This document shows positions 44,346 through 52,754 of a stretch of 64,000 nt of DNA, piece after piece. Location: positions 1 through 64,000 of the forward strand of contig JAQVVM010000006.1 in the NCBI GenBank assembly GCA_028698995.1. Direction: 5' to 3'. The first letter of the stretch is position 1; each line of letters opens with the position of its first letter. The translations under genes and the position numbers were made by a program. The notes under the pieces were generated by a model that saw nothing but the letters and a program-made list of their open reading frames with translations, was not told the origin of the DNA and made no database searches. The DNA comes from Bacteroidales bacterium. Its GTDB lineage: Bacteria; Bacteroidota; Bacteroidia; Bacteroidales; PXBB01.

Positions 44346-45065
44346 TTATATTTCTGATTCATTGTAGAATCTCTCAAGGAAGGCATTAAAAGTTTTCCTG
44401 TCTGTGTGGCTTAACTCCTTTAACTTTTCAGTCAGGTCAACGAATTCAAAATACACAGGTCGTTTTGGGCAGAAAAAAAATCCTCTTAGAGCTAAATAGC
44501 GAAATGAAGCTAACAAAGTTTTTGCAAAATCAGGTGTTTTAGTATTTCCATACTTTGACCAACGGCTCCCCCAAAAACCCTTTATTCTTACTCCAATAAT
44601 TTCAATATCATCATTGAGTTCTGAAACAATCCTGAAAGCGCCTTGTTTATTAAAAAGTTTCTCGTGTTCTTGGGCAGCTAATTGACCGGCTGGATACAAA
44701 AGCAAATGGTGACCTTTTTTAAATTCCAGACGTGCCATTTGGGACATTTTAGTATAAACATTCACATCTCTTTCTCCCTCACTCAAGTCGGCAACAGGAA
44801 TGGCATTAATTAACTTCAGCAAAGGCAAAAAAGATTTGTTTCTATAATATTTAGCCGAAATGGCAGGAGCTACATTGGCATATTTATATATAATTGAGGT
44901 AAGGAGAATGGGGTCAATCAAGGCAGGATGGTTAGGGAAAAAAATCTTCAGCTTTTTGTCTTTGAGAATTTCTTCTCCCGAAATATGCCATCTATACCTT
45001 AATGACAGAAAGAAACGAAAAGTTGCAGCAATCAACTTATGCCAGAAAACAACTTTACTGACCAT
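44346..45065 (-). CDS. 1-acyl-glycerophosphate acyltransferase family (PlsC-like) protein
   Basis: This 239-residue protein has the acyltransferase HX4D motif (FPNHPALIDP, near residue 45), the second block SFLPLLKLINAIPV, and YPAGQ in place of the usual PEGTR-like block. GFWGSRWSKYG is reminiscent of the acyltransferase domain of Aas. It transfers acyl groups to lysophospholipid-type substrates at the inner membrane. It overlaps the end of the LplT-like transporter gene by 11 bp, so transport and re-acylation of lysophospholipids is the likely joint role, as in E. coli lplT-aas. A decayed copy of the 3' end of such a gene lies at 31324-31500. Confidence 0.87.
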   Translation of the reverse strand: MVSKVVFWHKLIAATFRFFLSLRYRWHISGEEILKDKKLKIFFPNHPALIDPILLTSIIYKYANVAPAISAKYYRNKSFLPLLKLINAIPVADLSEGERDVNVYTKMSQMARLEFKKGHHLLLYPAGQLAAQEHEKLFNKQGAFRIVSELNDDIEIIGVRIKGFWGSRWSKYGNTKTPDFAKTLLASFRYLALRGFFFCPKRPVYFEFVDLTEKLKELSHTDRKTFNAFLERFYNESEI

Positions 45066-46302
45066 CTTTAGAAAGTTTGAAAATATTTATGATACTCTTC
45101 TTAACCCCTTCAACTTTAAAAGACAGCAATAAAATCATAAAAAGAGAAAGCAAACCAATGACAAAAAACACAAACAAAGAATTCATCAGATTTTCTGCAA
45201 GTCCAAAGATAAGAGCAGAGAATAAAATAAAGATAAAGTTAATCATGTTGTTATATGCTACTGCATCACCCAGCTTGCGCCCCTTAACTTTAACCTGCAT
45301 CCATGCATTAAGAGGGGTTTTAAAAAAACCTGCCATCAATGCAGTAAACATAATTAGGCTGATAAAAACCAACCCATCAGGATTAAACAGAAAAATTGCA
45401 AATATTCCCAGTACAAATCCTGTACCTCCAATAGGAATCAGACCTACAGCTATTTTATCTCCTGCAACAAGACCTGATAAATATGAGCCAATGCCAATAG
45501 AAACTGCCACTAGAGCCATAATGATTCCAGTCTCAGTGTTTGAGAACCCTAAAGTGATAGGGCAATGTATAAGCAGATTCATTTGTATCATAGAGGCAAT
45601 CATCCAGAATAATGACAATCCCAATACTATGAGATTAAGCCCCGGCACATTGTTATCAGACCATTTATACTTTCTGATAATAAAATTTATAAAATTCAAA
45701 GGTTTAATTCTGATAGTCAATGGTTTAGGTTCAACAGCTTTAATTTTCAGTGCTGAAACAAGCCCTGAAACAGTCACAAAAAGAAACATAAGACCAATCC
45801 ATATCAGTCTGTTCGGGCCACTGTCGGATAACAAACCTGCAACAAATGTTCCTATAAGTACACCAAAAAATGTTGTCATCTCAACTGTACCGGTTCCAAT
45901 GGAACTTTTTTCCTCACCTCCAATATCTCGAACCAAAGCAAATTTTGCTGGTGAAAAAAAGGTGCTTTGTAATCCCATCAGAAACATCGCAAACAGTGTA
46001 ATAAATATATTTTCAACCCAGAAGCCAAAAATTGCTATGGCCATAATAAATATCTCAGCAACTTTAAGCCATATCACGACCCTCTGTTTAAGTAATGTTT
46101 TTGAAATAAAGCCCGAATAAGGGGAAAATAAAATAAATGGAATAACAAGAAAACCCGTTGCCATCATAATAACCAAAGATTCTTTGCCTTGAGCCACCCA
46201 ATAAATTGAAATAAATGAAATCAGGCTTTTGAGAAGGTTATCATCAAAAACACCAAGAAAATTAGTCAAATACAATGGTAAAAGTTTATTCCCTTTAATC
46301 AT
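45055..46302 (-). CDS. LplT-like MFS transporter (lysophospholipid flipping)
   Basis: This 415-residue protein has about 12 membrane segments. It opens with LPLYLTNFLGVFDDNLLKSL, close to LplT (FLSAFADNALL-type opening), and has FSPAKFALVRDI between helices 4 and 5, typical of the Aas/LplT branch of the major facilitator superfamily. It probably moves lysophospholipids across the inner membrane. It overlaps the acyltransferase gene by 11 bp on the same strand. The substrate is inferred from the family and neighbour. A 347-codon ORF on the opposite strand is a shadow. Confidence 0.85.
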   Translation of the reverse strand: MIKGNKLLPLYLTNFLGVFDDNLLKSLISFISIYWVAQGKESLVIMMATGFLVIPFILFSPYSGFISKTLLKQRVVIWLKVAEIFIMAIAIFGFWVENIFITLFAMFLMGLQSTFFSPAKFALVRDIGGEEKSSIGTGTVEMTTFFGVLIGTFVAGLLSDSGPNRLIWIGLMFLFVTVSGLVSALKIKAVEPKPLTIRIKPLNFINFIIRKYKWSDNNVPGLNLIVLGLSLFWMIASMIQMNLLIHCPITLGFSNTETGIIMALVAVSIGIGSYLSGLVAGDKIAVGLIPIGGTGFVLGIFAIFLFNPDGLVFISLIMFTALMAGFFKTPLNAWMQVKVKGRKLGDAVAYNNMINFIFILFSALIFGLAENLMNSLFVFFVIGLLSLFMILLLSFKVEGVKKSIINIFKLSKDGQ

Positions 46303-46330
46303 AGCTTAAAATTTGCAGATAAAAATTGGT

Positions 46331-46822
46331 TTATGGAGTTGTTTTAGCTTCAACCATATTATTAAATCTTTGGTATAGGCTATCGAAGCGATTATTATAA
46401 CTTTCATTAAAGGTATCAAAAACTATTCGTTTTTCTTCAGGCAGGGTATCCTTAATAGTTTGAGATACTTTCTCAAGATCGGAAATATTTTTAACCAGCT
46501 CCATTACGGGTTGGGTTTTTGGTAAAACGATGTTCATAAGTTTAAAGCGTTGCCTAAAAGACGGATTTTCCCCTTTTTTAATACCCACAGCCTCAATTTC
46601 ATCAGCCAGCTCATCCATAATTAAAACAAACTTTTCAAGATTAAATGACAATTTAAAAAGATGGGCAGAAATGATACTGTCGTTTTTAAATATATCAGGT
46701 ATTTCAATCGATGCTTTTATGTCGGCATCATTAATTTCTTTTACGGATTCAGATGCGCAACGGGAATTACCAAACAATACCAACAGCAAAAAGAAGATGA
46801 GCAGCAAATTATTTTTATTCAT
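46331..46822 (-). CDS. Putative lipoprotein of unknown function
   Basis: This 163-residue protein starts with a hydrophobic signal (LLLIFFLLLVLFGNSRC) whose Cys could be lipidated, although NSRC is a poor lipobox. The rest is mostly helical and charged (LEKFVLIMDELADEIEAVGIKKGE, YNNRFDSLYQRFNNMVE), suggesting coiled or bundled helices. No family recognised. It lies 28 bp upstream of the LplT-like gene on the same strand and may be co-transcribed. A TAATTTTG -7 box is 42 nt upstream of its ATG. Confidence 0.68.
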   Translation of the reverse strand: MNKNNLLLIFFLLLVLFGNSRCASESVKEINDADIKASIEIPDIFKNDSIISAHLFKLSFNLEKFVLIMDELADEIEAVGIKKGENPSFRQRFKLMNIVLPKTQPVMELVKNISDLEKVSQTIKDTLPEEKRIVFDTFNESYNNRFDSLYQRFNNMVEAKTTP

Positions 46823-46863
46823 ATTCGAGTTTTATAGCGTTCTTAAAATTTATAAAACCGCAA

Positions 46864-46871
46864 CAAAATTA
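46864..46871 (-). promoter_or_regulatory. Bacteroidota -7 box (TAATTTTG) upstream of the lipoprotein gene
   Basis: CAAAATTA on the plus strand reads TAATTTTG on the minus strand, 42 nt before the ATG at 46822. No -33 TTG is present at the expected distance. Confidence 0.38.
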
Positions 46872-47018
46872 GAAAAAAAAAGAAAAGAGTGTCATAAAAT
46901 GAAATGAAGAAGAAAAACTAAAAAAATAAATTCAGCAAATTTATAAGCGGATTCTTATATTTTTTTTTATTTTTACGATTTTAAAATAAATCTAATAACT
47001 CAAAATTAATAAAAAGAT

Positions 47019-48266
47019 ATGGCAATTTTAAAAGCATTTAAAGGGTACAGACCACCCCAGAACATTTCCAAAGACATTGCAGCGAGACCTTATGATGTTT
47101 TAAACTCGGAAGAAGCACGCATAGAAGCAAAGGGCAATCCTTATTCTCTTCTGCACATTACAAAACCTGAGATTGATTTTCCGGTAGGAACAGACGAACA
47201 TGATGAAGCAGTTTACCTTAAAGCAAAGGAGAATTTCGGAATATTTATCGAAAAGGGCTGGCTTATTCAGGACAAAAAGGACAGTTTATATATTTATGCC
47301 CAAACTATGAACGGCAGAACACAGTACGGTCTGGTTGGTTGCGCAGGAGTTTCCGATTACATGAATAATGTGATTAAAAAACACGAACTGACACGTAAAG
47401 ACAAAGAAGAAGACCGTATGAAACACGTCAGAATAAATAATGCCAATATCGAGCCGGTGTTTTTTACCTATCGTTCCATGCCTGAAATTGACAATATTAT
47501 TGAAAACTGGATTAAAAACAATAAAATAGTTTACGATTTTGTTTCTGATGATGGGTTTGGCCATCATTTCTGGGTCATTGACAATGATGAAATTATTAAT
47601 AAGCTTATAAAACTTTTCGAATCCTTACCCAGTACCTATGTAGCTGATGGTCACCACAGAACTGCTGCAGCTGCTTTAGTAGGCAATGAAAAGAAAAAGA
47701 AAAACCCCAATCATACCGGTAAGGAAGAGTACAACTATTTTCTTGCTGTTCATTTTCCTGACAATCAATTGCAAATTATTGATTACAACAGACTGATTAA
47801 AGATTTAAATGGTCTTACTTCAACAGAATTATTAGTGAAGTTGAATGCTACTTTTGATGTTACCGAAAAAGGAACAGATATCTACAAACCTGACAGATTA
47901 CATAACTTCAGCATGTACCTTGAAGGGAAATGGTACTCACTCACAGCTAAAAAAGACACTTATAATGATAATGATCCCATTGGAGTTCTTGATGTAACCA
48001 TCCTTTCAAAGTATGTACTTGATGATATACTTGGAATAAAAGATTTAAGGACCGACAAACGCATTGATTTTGTAGGGGGTATACGTGGACTGGGAGAACT
48101 AAAAAAACGCGTTGACAAAGGTGAAATGAAAGTAGCTTTTGCCCTTTATGCTGTTTCAATGGAACAATTGTTAAATATTGCCGACACAAATAATATCATG
48201 CCTCCAAAAACAACATGGTTTGAACCTAAACTAAGGAGTGGACTGGTAATTCACACATTGGATTAA
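47019..48266 (+). CDS. DUF1015 family protein
   Basis: This 415-residue protein matches DUF1015 along its length: DIAARPYDVLNSEEA near the N-terminus, YVADGHHRTAAAA in the middle, LRTDKRIDFVGG, and the C-terminal block MPPKTTWFEPKLRSGLVIH. The biochemical function is not established; the HHR motif suggests a catalytic or metal site. In Bacteroidota it is often near serine biosynthesis genes, which are not seen here. It stands alone on the plus strand, starting a run of four plus-strand genes. Confidence 0.93.
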   Translation: MAILKAFKGYRPPQNISKDIAARPYDVLNSEEARIEAKGNPYSLLHITKPEIDFPVGTDEHDEAVYLKAKENFGIFIEKGWLIQDKKDSLYIYAQTMNGRTQYGLVGCAGVSDYMNNVIKKHELTRKDKEEDRMKHVRINNANIEPVFFTYRSMPEIDNIIENWIKNNKIVYDFVSDDGFGHHFWVIDNDEIINKLIKLFESLPSTYVADGHHRTAAAALVGNEKKKKNPNHTGKEEYNYFLAVHFPDNQLQIIDYNRLIKDLNGLTSTELLVKLNATFDVTEKGTDIYKPDRLHNFSMYLEGKWYSLTAKKDTYNDNDPIGVLDVTILSKYVLDDILGIKDLRTDKRIDFVGGIRGLGELKKRVDKGEMKVAFALYAVSMEQLLNIADTNNIMPPKTTWFEPKLRSGLVIHTLD

Positions 48267-48276
48267 AACATAAAGT

Positions 48277-48284
48277 TATCTTTG
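48277..48284 (+). promoter_or_regulatory. Bacteroidota -7 box (TATCTTTG) for the T9SS-sorted protein gene
   Basis: TATCTTTG lies 34 nt before the ATG at 48318 and overlaps the first possible ATG of the frame (48282). A TTG occurs 16 bp upstream, a little close for the -33 element. The box supports 48318 as the true start. Confidence 0.45.
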
Positions 48285-48317
48285 TTCAATTTTTTTACAA
48301 ACACAAATATTATTATC

Positions 48318-50174
48318 ATGATGAAAAAAACCACAGTATTTACAATTGCTTTAATCATTTGCTTTGGTCTGATTGTTAGGCAATCATCTGCACAGATGGG
48401 CTCAACCTGTATTGACCCCCACATCATTTCAAGTTTACCATTTAATGTAACAGGCTTATCAACAGCCAACACCGGCAACAACTATACATCATTATCCTGT
48501 GCCGGAACTTTTCCAAACTTTATAAGTGGTAACGATTATGTTTTCACATTCACACCATCTTCTACTATGAATGTAAAAATTACTTTAAGCAACACAGAAC
48601 CTGCTGTAGCTGTGTTTGTTACGAGTGATTGTCCTGATGTGGCAACCGGTTGTGTCGCCAACAATAACTCAATAATGGGGAATCCTGTTATACCAACAGT
48701 TACACTTAATGCAGGAACCAATTATTATATCACTGTTTCAAGACTTGCTTCAATGGGTATAAGTACCGACTTTGATATTGAAATTGTAGAATTATTTGCA
48801 ACTGATGCATCTGTAACTGATATTGAGTCACCTGTATCAAATTGCAACCTTACAAATACTGAACAAGTTCGTATAAAAGTAAAAAATACCGGCACTCAAA
48901 GTATAAATAACTTTGATTTGGGTTATTCTGTTAATGGTGTTCCTGTGCCCCATGAGACTATTAATAATGCCCTTGCTTCCGGTGATTCTATTACCCATCT
49001 TTTTACACAAACTGCTGATTTATCCTTACAAGGAACTTATGTAATCGAGGCTTATGTAATACTTCCGGGCGATTTGAATCACACAAATGATACCTTAGAA
49101 AAAAATGTTGGTCATTTTTCAAAGATTTCAACGCTTCCCTTTACAGAAGATTTTGAGTCAGGTGACGGTGGTTGGGTATCAGGTGGTACAAATTCATCAT
49201 GGGAACTGGGAACACCTGCCGGAACTGTTATTAATACCCCCGCAACAGGAGGAACTAACTCATGGGTTACAAACCTTACAGGGAATCATAATTTACAGGA
49301 AAATTCGTATGTTTACAGCCCCTGTTTCGACTTTAGCAGTTATCCGAATGTAAGTTTAAAAATTGATATCTGGTATCAGACTTTCCCTATGTTTGATGGT
49401 GCCAGACTTGAGGCTTCGATTGATGGAGGTGTCTATTGGTTTGTTGTTGGGAACAACTCAGAGCCTACAAACTGGTACAATGCAATGATGACAGATACCA
49501 TCTGGACACAAAGTTCATATGGCTGGATTACAGCACAACACCCACTGAATTTTCTTGGTGGAGAAAGTGATGTTCGACTGAGAATCCACTACAAAACAGG
49601 GATGGTATCTATTCAAACGGATGAAGGATTTGCATTCGACAACATCATGATATATGAATGTAATGATATGCCAACTGCAGGTTTTACATATACTCAGAAT
49701 GGCACTACTTTATCTTTTACAAATACCTCACAAGATGCAACAGCATATATATGGAATTTTGGAGATCAGCAGATAACAACCCTCCCTGACACCTCTACGA
49801 ACCCCGTCCATCAGTACTTGATCAACGGCCAATATAATGTGACTCTTGCAGCCTACAATGATTGCGGAGTAAGCTATTATACTGAAACTGTTAATATAAC
49901 CGTGGTAGGCTTAGAAGACGAATCAGGAAATCATGATAACTTCCTATATCCCAATCCGGCCTCAGAAGAAATCAGAATAAGTAAAAGTGAACTTGAGAAC
50001 CAATCTTATGATGTCAAGATTTTTAATGCCCTTGGTAAAGAAGTTTACAGCGCCCGACATTTTGGTAATAATAGTTCCATCAACTTAAAAAATTTAACAC
50101 CGGGATTTTATCTAGTAAAAATTGACAATCAGAACAACAGCTTTAATGGGAAATTCATTTTGAATAATCAGTAA
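48318..50174 (+). CDS. Secreted PKD-domain protein with type A T9SS sorting domain
   Basis: From 48318 the protein has 618 residues (a second ATG follows directly). The signal peptide ends at SSAQ. Next is a beta domain (residues about 25-150), a CARDB-like segment (QVRIKVKNTGTQSINNFDL), a MAM-like beta sandwich (LPFTEDFESGDGGWVSGG ... GFAFDNIMIYE), a PKD domain (AYIWNFGDQQ) and a C-terminal type A sorting domain (YPNPASEEIRIS ... GKFILN). Export by T9SS and surface attachment or release is expected. The longer start at 48282 adds non-signal residues and lies in the promoter box. Substrate unknown. Confidence 0.88.
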   Translation: MMKKTTVFTIALIICFGLIVRQSSAQMGSTCIDPHIISSLPFNVTGLSTANTGNNYTSLSCAGTFPNFISGNDYVFTFTPSSTMNVKITLSNTEPAVAVFVTSDCPDVATGCVANNNSIMGNPVIPTVTLNAGTNYYITVSRLASMGISTDFDIEIVELFATDASVTDIESPVSNCNLTNTEQVRIKVKNTGTQSINNFDLGYSVNGVPVPHETINNALASGDSITHLFTQTADLSLQGTYVIEAYVILPGDLNHTNDTLEKNVGHFSKISTLPFTEDFESGDGGWVSGGTNSSWELGTPAGTVINTPATGGTNSWVTNLTGNHNLQENSYVYSPCFDFSSYPNVSLKIDIWYQTFPMFDGARLEASIDGGVYWFVVGNNSEPTNWYNAMMTDTIWTQSSYGWITAQHPLNFLGGESDVRLRIHYKTGMVSIQTDEGFAFDNIMIYECNDMPTAGFTYTQNGTTLSFTNTSQDATAYIWNFGDQQITTLPDTSTNPVHQYLINGQYNVTLAAYNDCGVSYYTETVNITVVGLEDESGNHDNFLYPNPASEEIRISKSELENQSYDVKIFNALGKEVYSARHFGNNSSINLKNLTPGFYLVKIDNQNNSFNGKFILNNQ

Positions 50175-50222
50175 TCCTAAAAAAGTTTTGTCTTAATTAA
50201 AAACAAATAAAAAAAAATTAAA

Positions 50223-51422
50223 ATGCCTAAAATTTCAATAAAAGGGCAAACCATGCCCGAATCACCAATCAGGAAACTTGTTCCTTTTGCAGATGCTGCA
50301 AAAAAAAGAGGTATCAAAGTCTATCATCTCAATATTGGACAACCGGACATTGAGACTCCTAAAAACATGCTTGATGCATTAAAAAACATTAAGGAAACTG
50401 TTATTGAATACAGTCATTCAGCAGGAATATTATCTTACCGACAGCGTTTATGCGAGTATTACAAAAAAAATGACATTCACATCACACCCAATGAGATTAT
50501 CATAGCAGCAGGAGGTTCAGAAGCCATATTATTTACTTTTCAGACATGTCTCAATCCCGGTGATGAAATCATCATCCCCGAACCATTTTATGCCAATTAC
50601 AATGGTTTCGCTGTCAGTGCCGGGGTTACAGTAAAACCAATTATTTCAACCATTGAAAACGGGTTTGCTTTGCCACCGATAAGTGAATTTGAGAAGCTTA
50701 TCACCACAAAAACCAAAGCAATAATGATATGTAACCCAAGTAATCCTACAGGGTATTTATATTCACGCGAAGAACTTGAGGCCTTACAAGAAATAGTAAA
50801 GCGTTACGACCTTTATTTGATTGCTGACGAGGTTTACAGAGAATTTTGCTATGATGGAGAGACCCATTTTTCTGTTATGAATCTTAAAGACATCGAGAAT
50901 AATGTTGTGCTGATTGACTCTGTTTCAAAACGATACAGTGCATGTGGTGTTCGAATCGGTGCCATGATATCACGCAACAAAGAGGTCATGACAACTGCCA
51001 TGAAATTTGCTCAGGCAAGATTGAGTCCCCCTTCATTGGGACAGATTGTTTCAGAAGCAGCCATCGAAACACCAGATTCCTATTTTGCAATGGTTCAAAA
51101 AGAATATCTTGCAAGAAGAGACATTGTTGTTGAAATGATTAATAAAATAGAGGGTGCATTTTGTCCTAAACCTAAAGGCGCATTCTATACCGTTGCCCAA
51201 TTACCTATTGATGATTCAGATGTGTTCTGTCAATGGCTTCTCGAAGACTTCAACTACAATAACGAAACAGTTATGCTTGCTCCTGCAACAGGTTTCTACT
51301 CAACCAAAGGTGCAGGAAAACATGAAGTTCGTATCAGCTATGTTCTTAAAGTTGAAGATCTGAAAAAGTCAATGATTTGTTTGGAAGAAGCTTTAAAAGT
51401 ATATCCTGGGAGAACAATTTAA
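50223..51422 (+). CDS. PLP-dependent aminotransferase, class I/II
   Basis: This 399-residue fold-type I aminotransferase has NIGQPDIETP at the N-terminus, the YSHSAGILSYR loop, NPSNPTGYLYS, IADEVYREF with the PLP-pyridine Asp, and SVSKRYSACGVRIG with the Schiff-base Lys236. VRISYV near the end holds the substrate-carboxylate Arg. It resembles aspartate or aromatic aminotransferases of the AspB branch; the exact amino acid cannot be read from sequence alone. It is 48 bp after the T9SS-sorted protein and 41 bp before the C45-like hydrolase, all on the plus strand. Confidence 0.93.
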   Translation: MPKISIKGQTMPESPIRKLVPFADAAKKRGIKVYHLNIGQPDIETPKNMLDALKNIKETVIEYSHSAGILSYRQRLCEYYKKNDIHITPNEIIIAAGGSEAILFTFQTCLNPGDEIIIPEPFYANYNGFAVSAGVTVKPIISTIENGFALPPISEFEKLITTKTKAIMICNPSNPTGYLYSREELEALQEIVKRYDLYLIADEVYREFCYDGETHFSVMNLKDIENNVVLIDSVSKRYSACGVRIGAMISRNKEVMTTAMKFAQARLSPPSLGQIVSEAAIETPDSYFAMVQKEYLARRDIVVEMINKIEGAFCPKPKGAFYTVAQLPIDDSDVFCQWLLEDFNYNNETVMLAPATGFYSTKGAGKHEVRISYVLKVEDLKKSMICLEEALKVYPGRTI

Positions 51423-51463
51423 TACCTGTTTTATAGTTATACTTTTTCTTACCCATTATTTTT

Positions 51464-52723
51464 ATGAAACGCTTCATTTGTGTGTTGTGCTTTTGTACAT
51501 TTTTCTCTTTTACTCAAATTATATTAGCCAACCATGTTCAAGGTAAAATATGTTCAGATACCAATGGACTTAAAGTTATTAAAGTATGGGGGACACACTA
51601 TGAAAGAGGGTATGCACAAGGTTATCTTTTAGCCGAGGACATTAATGATATTTACCATGGATATATGCAACCATTTATGGACAGATATCTCGATTTGGCT
51701 AAACTTATTATTAAAGAGGAACTTATTTTTAAAATTGATGAAATCTACCATAATGAAGCTAAAGGGATGATTGATGGTATGAAAGCTGCGGGACTTGAAA
51801 TTCCTAATTTCGACAGCTACGACCTTATGCTTTCCAATTCATTTCTTGACGTCATTGGTCTCAGCCAGATGATAGAGTTACGAAACAGACGCTTTGAACT
51901 TGGGTGTTCTGTTCTTATGAACTGGGGTAAAGCCACTCAGAAAACTGATTTAAACGGCAAATCTGTTGTAACCCGCCACCTTGACTGGCCTGCAAGTAAA
52001 CATTTGATTGATAATCAAGTAATTATTGTTCATTTCCCTGAAGAAAGGGATGAGCAAAAATGGCTTATGATAGGATTTGCCGGTCAAATTTCAGCACTTT
52101 CTGGGATGAATAAAAGCCGCTATTCAGTTTTTATCAATATGATGAGTAATTATTTTGAAGAAGATATCCCTCTACCTGAAAAACCATTTGAGCCTGTATG
52201 CTTTACTCTTAGAAAAGCACTCGAGAAAAAAGACTTAAATGCTGATGGCACATTCAACATAAGTGACATTGTTACTGCAATTACAGCCAATACAAATGGA
52301 TATGGAGAAGGCTTTTTAGTTTCTGCCATGGGTCCTTCTAGAAACTCTAATGACAGCATAGCTTTTGTTGCTGAGCTTGCGCCAACCGTCCCATACATAA
52401 CATTCAGAACTAACAGCAATGGGCATTTTATGAAGAAATCAAATTTATATGTAGCAAATTCTTCTGTTCAAAGAACTCCCAACATAGAGAATTATTGCAT
52501 CCGGTACAAAGCTGTTGTCAGTGCACTTGGAAACGGGACAAGAATAAGTAGCCAGAAAAGCTGGGATATCATGCGTCTGCATTCCACACTTAATAATAAT
52601 ATTCAGTTTATGCAATATATTCCCGAAAATAACCTTTTAAAAATTGCAGTGTATTACGATGAAAAACCGGCATACCTCAACGAACCGATGATTTTTGATT
52701 TAAACACTTTATTCAGGTTGTAA
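51464..52723 (+). CDS. Exported C45-like (acyl-CoA:6-APA acyltransferase family) hydrolase
   Basis: This 419-residue protein has an N-terminal signal (FICVLCFCTFFSFTQIILA). GTHYERGYAQGYLLAEDI and the GC of LGCSVLMNWGKAT (candidate nucleophile Cys148), followed by TRHLDWP, are the pattern of peptidase C45/phospholipase B-like Ntn hydrolases. These cleave amide bonds and may self-process before the Cys. The substrate is unknown; the signal peptide places it outside the cytoplasm. Residues 257-271 read DLNADGTFNISDIVT, a dockerin-like calcium-loop pattern in the middle of the enzyme. It precedes the LptF/LptG permease by 31 bp. Confidence 0.83.
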   Translation: MKRFICVLCFCTFFSFTQIILANHVQGKICSDTNGLKVIKVWGTHYERGYAQGYLLAEDINDIYHGYMQPFMDRYLDLAKLIIKEELIFKIDEIYHNEAKGMIDGMKAAGLEIPNFDSYDLMLSNSFLDVIGLSQMIELRNRRFELGCSVLMNWGKATQKTDLNGKSVVTRHLDWPASKHLIDNQVIIVHFPEERDEQKWLMIGFAGQISALSGMNKSRYSVFINMMSNYFEEDIPLPEKPFEPVCFTLRKALEKKDLNADGTFNISDIVTAITANTNGYGEGFLVSAMGPSRNSNDSIAFVAELAPTVPYITFRTNSNGHFMKKSNLYVANSSVQRTPNIENYCIRYKAVVSALGNGTRISSQKSWDIMRLHSTLNNNIQFMQYIPENNLLKIAVYYDEKPAYLNEPMIFDLNTLFRL

Positions 52724-52730
52724 TTTTACT

Positions 52731-52738
52731 TAAATTTG
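52731..52738 (+). promoter_or_regulatory. Possible -7 box (TAAATTTG) before the permease gene
   Basis: TAAATTTG fits TAnnTTTG and lies 16 nt before the ATG at 52755. A leader this short, and the absence of a well-placed TTG, keep the call weak. Confidence 0.3.
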
Positions 52739-52754
52739 CATGAAATTTCCTTAA

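Noticed and set aside
45077-46120. 347-codon plus-strand ORF
   Set aside because: It lies fully opposite the LplT-like transporter gene, which has clear family motifs and coupling to the acyltransferase.
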